Made by a program: the position numbers and the translations under genes. From Anaerolineae bacterium (GTDB lineage Bacteria > Chloroflexota > Anaerolineae > DUEN01): a stretch of 7,839 nt of DNA. The stretch lies in the NCBI GenBank assembly GCA_021159845.1, contig JAGHDS010000375.1, positions 1-7,839 on the forward strand. Reading direction: 5' to 3'. The notes below the pieces were generated by a model. That model was not told the origin of the DNA. It ran no database searches and saw only the letters and a program-made list of their open reading frames with translations. This document shows, in pieces, positions 5,820-7,839 of this stretch; position 1 is the stretch's first letter, and every line of letters starts with the position of its first letter.

Positions 5820-6755
5820 TCAGCGGATTCCCCTCACTAACCGCCATACGACTTCATTCACCGGCGTGGGCACACCCAGCCGCCTGCCCTCGGCCACGAT
5901 GACGCCGTTGATACTATCGATCTCCGTCGGCCGGCCGCGCTCGACATCCTGGAGCATGGAGGATCGGTTGGACGCTGTGGCTCGGCACACCGCCTTCACG
6001 TGCGCCACCGGGTCGGGCGACGGGAGCGCCACGCCCCGCGCACGGGCTACCGTTACCGTCTCGCGCGCCAGGGCGGCCAGGAGGGATCGTCGGTCCGCGT
6101 GAGTTAACAACTCGCCATTCGGGACTCGCCACAGCGCGGTGAGTGGGTTGATGGCCGCGTTGACTACTGCCTTGTCCCACAGCATCCCTTCGATGTCGCG
6201 TGTTGCATGAACCTCAAAGCCCGCCTCTCGAAGCAGGGATACGAAGGCCCGCGCCCGCGAGGCCATCGCCGGGTGTATGCCGATATAGGTGGGGCCGCGC
6301 CCGGCATGACGCACCTCACCCGGCCCCAGCAGCGTAGCTCCCTCAAAGGTCACTCCTATTGCCACCCGCTCCTCACCGATGGTGGCAATCAGCCGGGCGC
6401 CGTTATCCAGGCCGTTCTGCAACGTCACTGCCAGGCCATCAGGTGCCAGCCGTCGCGCGGCCCACGCGGCTGCCCGCTCGGTCTGGTAGCTTTTGACCAG
6501 CACCAACGCGATATCGGACACGGGCACCGCGGCAGGATCGTCGGCCGCTCGCACACTGGCTCGCCATATATGATCCGCCTCGTGGACGCGCACGCCCTCA
6601 CGCTGCAACGCGGCCACGCCCTCGCGCCATGTGCCGAGCACCCACACCTCAGCGTGAGGGGCCAGCCGCGCGGCGAAGAGGCAACCCAATGCCCCCGTTC
6701 CCAGGATGATGACGCGCATACTTCCCCGCTCACAGAAGGGCGAAGTATGTTTCAT
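5820..6755 (-). CDS. panE: 2-dehydropantoate 2-reductase (ketopantoate reductase)
   Basis: PanE reduces ketopantoate to (R)-pantoate with NADPH. From the ATG at 6755 the product is 311 residues. The Rossmann motif GTGALG is at 19-24, VLVKSYQT holds Lys88, QNG is at 113-115, and the catalytic segment WDKAVVNAAINPLTAL supplies Lys195 and Asn199. SSMLQDVERGRPTEIDSING gives the substrate-binding glutamate Glu278. The start is uncertain. The ATG at 6755 overlaps the panB stop as ATGA, a typical coupled start, with GGAGGGG 9-11 bases upstream. The ATG at 6719 sits directly before the first Rossmann strand, as in most homologues, but has only a weak GGGGA site; it would give 299 residues. Function is secure either way. 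Second gene of the operon, followed by panC after 21 bp. Confidence 0.94.
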   Translation of the reverse strand: MKHTSPFCERGSMRVIILGTGALGCLFAARLAPHAEVWVLGTWREGVAALQREGVRVHEADHIWRASVRAADDPAAVPVSDIALVLVKSYQTERAAAWAARRLAPDGLAVTLQNGLDNGARLIATIGEERVAIGVTFEGATLLGPGEVRHAGRGPTYIGIHPAMASRARAFVSLLREAGFEVHATRDIEGMLWDKAVVNAAINPLTALWRVPNGELLTHADRRSLLAALARETVTVARARGVALPSPDPVAHVKAVCRATASNRSSMLQDVERGRPTEIDSINGVIVAEGRRLGVPTPVNEVVWRLVRGIR

Positions 6756-7618
6756 TCGGCCTTGCCCCTCCGATCCAACTCCTGCATCCATTCCGCCCAC
6801 GCTGCATCGTCGATAGTGAAGGAATGCTCGGCCGCCGGAAAGCGGCGTTGAATCACGTCTTCTCGATATGCCGTGAGCGCTCGTTCCATCTCTTCAAGCA
6901 GGTTGGCGTATTGCTTGACGAAGCGCGGCGTGAAGCGATCGAACATGCCCAACAGATCGTGCAGGACCAGCACCTGGCCGTCGCACCCGGGTCCCGCGCC
7001 GATGCCGATGGTGGGGATGTGCAGACGCCGCGAGATGTATTCCGCCACGCGATCGGGCACCATTTCCAGGACCAGCATCACCGCGCCGGCGTCCTGCACG
7101 GCCTCGGCGTCCTCCAGCAGGCGTTGCGCGGCCGCGGCCGTGCGCCCTTGCACTCGATAGCCCCCCAGCTTACTGACCGACTGGGGCGTCAGGCCGATGT
7201 GGCCGACGACGGGGATGCCTGCCCGGCTGATAGCGCGTATCGTCTCAGCCATTTCCCGGCCGCCCTCCAGCTTCACGGCATCCATGCCTGCCTCTTTGAT
7301 GAAACGACCCGCGTTTCGCACCGCCTCGGCCCGGTCAACCTGGTAGGAGAGGAAGGGCATATCGCCGATGAGAAAAGCATGTTGGGCCCCACGGCGTACC
7401 GCCTGGCAGTGATAGGTCATCTCGTTCATGGTTACCGGCACGGTGGACTCATATCCCAGCACGACCATCGCCAGCGAATCTCCCACCAGAATGCAATCTA
7501 TGCCGGCTCTGTCCACCGCCAGTGCACTGGGGTAGTCATAGGCAGTGATCATCGTAATGGGCTCCCCTCGTCGCTTCTTCTCCTGCAGAGTCAGGATGGT
7601 AATCTTTTTTCGGGTCAT
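6752..7618 (-). CDS. panB: 3-methyl-2-oxobutanoate hydroxymethyltransferase
   Basis: PanB transfers a hydroxymethyl group from 5,10-methylenetetrahydrofolate to alpha-ketoisovalerate, giving ketopantoate, the first committed step. The 288-residue protein has a TIM-barrel pattern with metal ligands Asp47 (VGDSLAMV) and Asp86 (IGDMPF). Lys116 and Glu118 lie in VKLEGG, His140 in VVGHIGLTPQS, the catalytic base Glu185 in VLEMVP, and the phosphate-binding-like loop GIGAGPGCDGQVLV spans 205-218. The start is the ATG at 7618, matching the usual N-terminus and preceded by GGGAGG at five bases. The frame is open upstream to an ATG at 7747, but those 43 codons are Arg- and Pro-rich, unlike PanB, and include the terminator hairpin. 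First gene of the operon; its stop overlaps the panE start. Confidence 0.97.
   Translation of the reverse strand: MTRKKITILTLQEKKRRGEPITMITAYDYPSALAVDRAGIDCILVGDSLAMVVLGYESTVPVTMNEMTYHCQAVRRGAQHAFLIGDMPFLSYQVDRAEAVRNAGRFIKEAGMDAVKLEGGREMAETIRAISRAGIPVVGHIGLTPQSVSKLGGYRVQGRTAAAAQRLLEDAEAVQDAGAVMLVLEMVPDRVAEYISRRLHIPTIGIGAGPGCDGQVLVLHDLLGMFDRFTPRFVKQYANLLEEMERALTAYREDVIQRRFPAAEHSFTIDDAAWAEWMQELDRRGKAE
6765..6771 (-). promoter_or_regulatory. Candidate ribosome binding site for panE inside the panB 3' end
   Basis: Minus-strand GGAGGGG lies nine bases before the ATG at 6755 when counted from its GAGGGG end. It also encodes Arg-Arg-Gly near the panB C-terminus. The overlapping panB stop would let terminating ribosomes restart on panE. 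Confidence 0.5.
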
Positions 7619-7623
7619 GTGTG

Positions 7624-7629
7624 CCTCCC
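7624..7629 (-). promoter_or_regulatory. Ribosome binding site deciding the panB start
   Basis: Minus-strand GGGAGG is five bases before the ATG at 7618. It begins only two bases after the T-run of the leader terminator, so no promoter can fit between them. Confidence 0.88.
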
Positions 7630-7631
7630 AT

Positions 7632-7661
7632 AAAGAAAAGCCCCTCGGCAAACCGAGGGGC
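7632..7661 (-). terminator. Intrinsic terminator in the panB leader, probable attenuator
   Basis: On the minus strand GCCCCTCGG pairs perfectly with CCGAGGGGC (9 bp, 7653-7661 with 7640-7648) around the four-base loop TTTG, followed by TTTTCTTT. This is a textbook intrinsic terminator. It lies downstream of the pan promoter and directly upstream of the panB ribosome binding site. The operon can be expressed from that promoter only if polymerase reads through, which points to regulated termination. If instead it ends an upstream gene, a promoter for panB would have to lie elsewhere, and none fits. Confidence 0.8.
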
Positions 7662-7741
7662 ATGAACATACAAAGATGCATCGGCCGGCTATAAGCCTGA
7701 GCACCCGTATACCGCCGTCTCGGTCGCCGTGGCGATCCAAG

Positions 7742-7757
7742 CGACATCTTGTTGTCG
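7742..7757 (-). other. Small hairpin in the middle of the panB leader
   Basis: On the minus strand CGACA and TGTCG form a perfect 5-bp stem around a six-base loop. It lies between the bulged-A hairpin and the terminator. It does not show the bulged-A pattern, so I do not call it a second copy of that motif. Confidence 0.35.
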
Positions 7758-7772
7758 GTTTTTACGCTATCG

Positions 7773-7800
7773 GCTCGCTGCCCACGAAGGGGTCAGCGGC
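7773..7800 (-). promoter_or_regulatory. Bulged-adenosine hairpin at the pan transcript 5' end (pan RNA motif candidate)
   Basis: On the minus strand the stem is GC/GC, then CGCTG/CAGCG, then CCC/GGG, with the loop CTTCGT: ten pairs in all. Exactly two bases are bulged, both adenosines: A7793 on the 5' side and A7775 on the 3' side, five pairs apart. A conserved stem with two bulged adenosines upstream of panB, panC or panD is how I recall the published pan motif, known from Chloroflexota, Bacillota and deltaproteobacteria. The hairpin begins at the predicted transcript start (about 7800). I could not find a clear tandem second copy, although copies are often paired. Confidence 0.5.
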
Positions 7801-7806
7801 TTTCGG

Positions 7807-7816
7807 ATTATACCAC
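7807..7816 (-). promoter_or_regulatory. Extended -10 promoter of the pan operon
   Basis: Minus-strand GTGGTATAAT contains a perfect TATAAT (plus coordinates 7807-7812) with the TGn extension. The position 17 bases further upstream holds TAGGCG, a poor -35. Transcription would start near 7800, giving a leader of about 182 bases before panB. Identical in ten bases to the acyltransferase promoter at 324-333. Confidence 0.62.
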
Positions 7817-7824
7817 GTTGTGGT
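7812..7824. promoter_or_regulatory. Palindrome touching the pan -10 box, possible operator
   Basis: ACCAC (7812-7816) and GTGGT (7820-7824) are perfect inverted arms around GTT. The palindrome shares a base with the -10 hexamer and fills part of the spacer toward -35, where a bound protein would block polymerase. The arms are short, and one of them is partly the extended -10 itself, so chance is possible. Confidence 0.35.
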
Positions 7825-7839
7825 GGGGGCGCCTAGTAG

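Noticed and set aside
6207..6851. Plus-strand open frame of 214 codons opposite panE and the end of panB
   Set aside because: Antisense shadow across two conserved genes and their junction, with low-complexity composition and no start signal.
6824..7633. Long plus-strand open frame (269 codons) opposite panB
   Set aside because: It is the complement of a highly conserved, GC-rich coding sequence, has a His/Gln/Arg-rich composition with no domain, and no ribosome binding site.
7672..7757. Second copy of the bulged-adenosine hairpin in the pan leader
   Set aside because: Stems can be drawn (for example GGCT-TAT-AGCC, or CGACA/TGTCG), but none keeps two single bulged adenosines with good flanking helices.
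1..7839. CRISPR arrays, transposases, phage genes, toxin-antitoxin pairs, tRNA or rRNA genes
   Set aside because: Looked for on both strands; no regularly spaced repeats, recombinase motifs or cloverleaf-type sequences were seen.

Overview
The window is GC-rich bacterial DNA holding one forward gene, then six reverse-strand genes in two transcription units. The genes are densely packed, have strong GGAGG-type ribosome binding sites, and use extended -10 promoters (GTGGTATAAT). Gene content, the intergenic repeat style and a hairpin leader on a pantothenate operon resemble Chloroflexota (Anaerolineae-like), but no rRNA or marker gene is present, so that placement is only a guess.

Layout. 1-475 is non-coding: a degenerate dispersed repeat (about 131-222), an extended -10 promoter (324-333) and a possibly folded leader (335-453). 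476-1636 (+) encodes a GNAT-type acyltransferase of unknown substrate. 1637-1803 lies between convergent genes and carries a strong terminator hairpin (1750-1784). 1804-4371 (-) is a two-gene sugar unit: a glycoside hydrolase family 4 (GH4) enzyme followed, after 27 bp, by a GatZ/KbaZ-like protein, with its own promoter at 4472-4500. 4544-7618 (-) is a complete pantothenate operon, panB-panE-panC-panD, with gene junctions from a 4-base overlap to 21 bp. 7619-7839 is the panB leader and promoter.

How the genes work together. PanB converts alpha-ketoisovalerate to ketopantoate, PanE reduces it to pantoate, PanD makes beta-alanine from aspartate, and PanC joins pantoate and beta-alanine. All four specialised steps to the coenzyme A precursor are therefore in one transcript, and all four proteins keep their diagnostic catalytic residues. 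The GH4/GatZ-like pair probably handles a plant- or polysaccharide-derived sugar, but neither substrate can be read from the sequence.

The most interesting part is regulatory. Between the pan promoter and the panB ribosome binding site there is a textbook intrinsic terminator (7632-7661), and at the presumed transcript start there is a stem with two bulged adenosines (7773-7800). The latter fits my recollection of the 'pan' RNA motif described upstream of pantothenate genes. This suggests conditional termination of the operon. I see no defence system, CRISPR array, transposase, tRNA or rRNA. The coding content is otherwise ordinary metabolism, and I do not claim a wholly new system.
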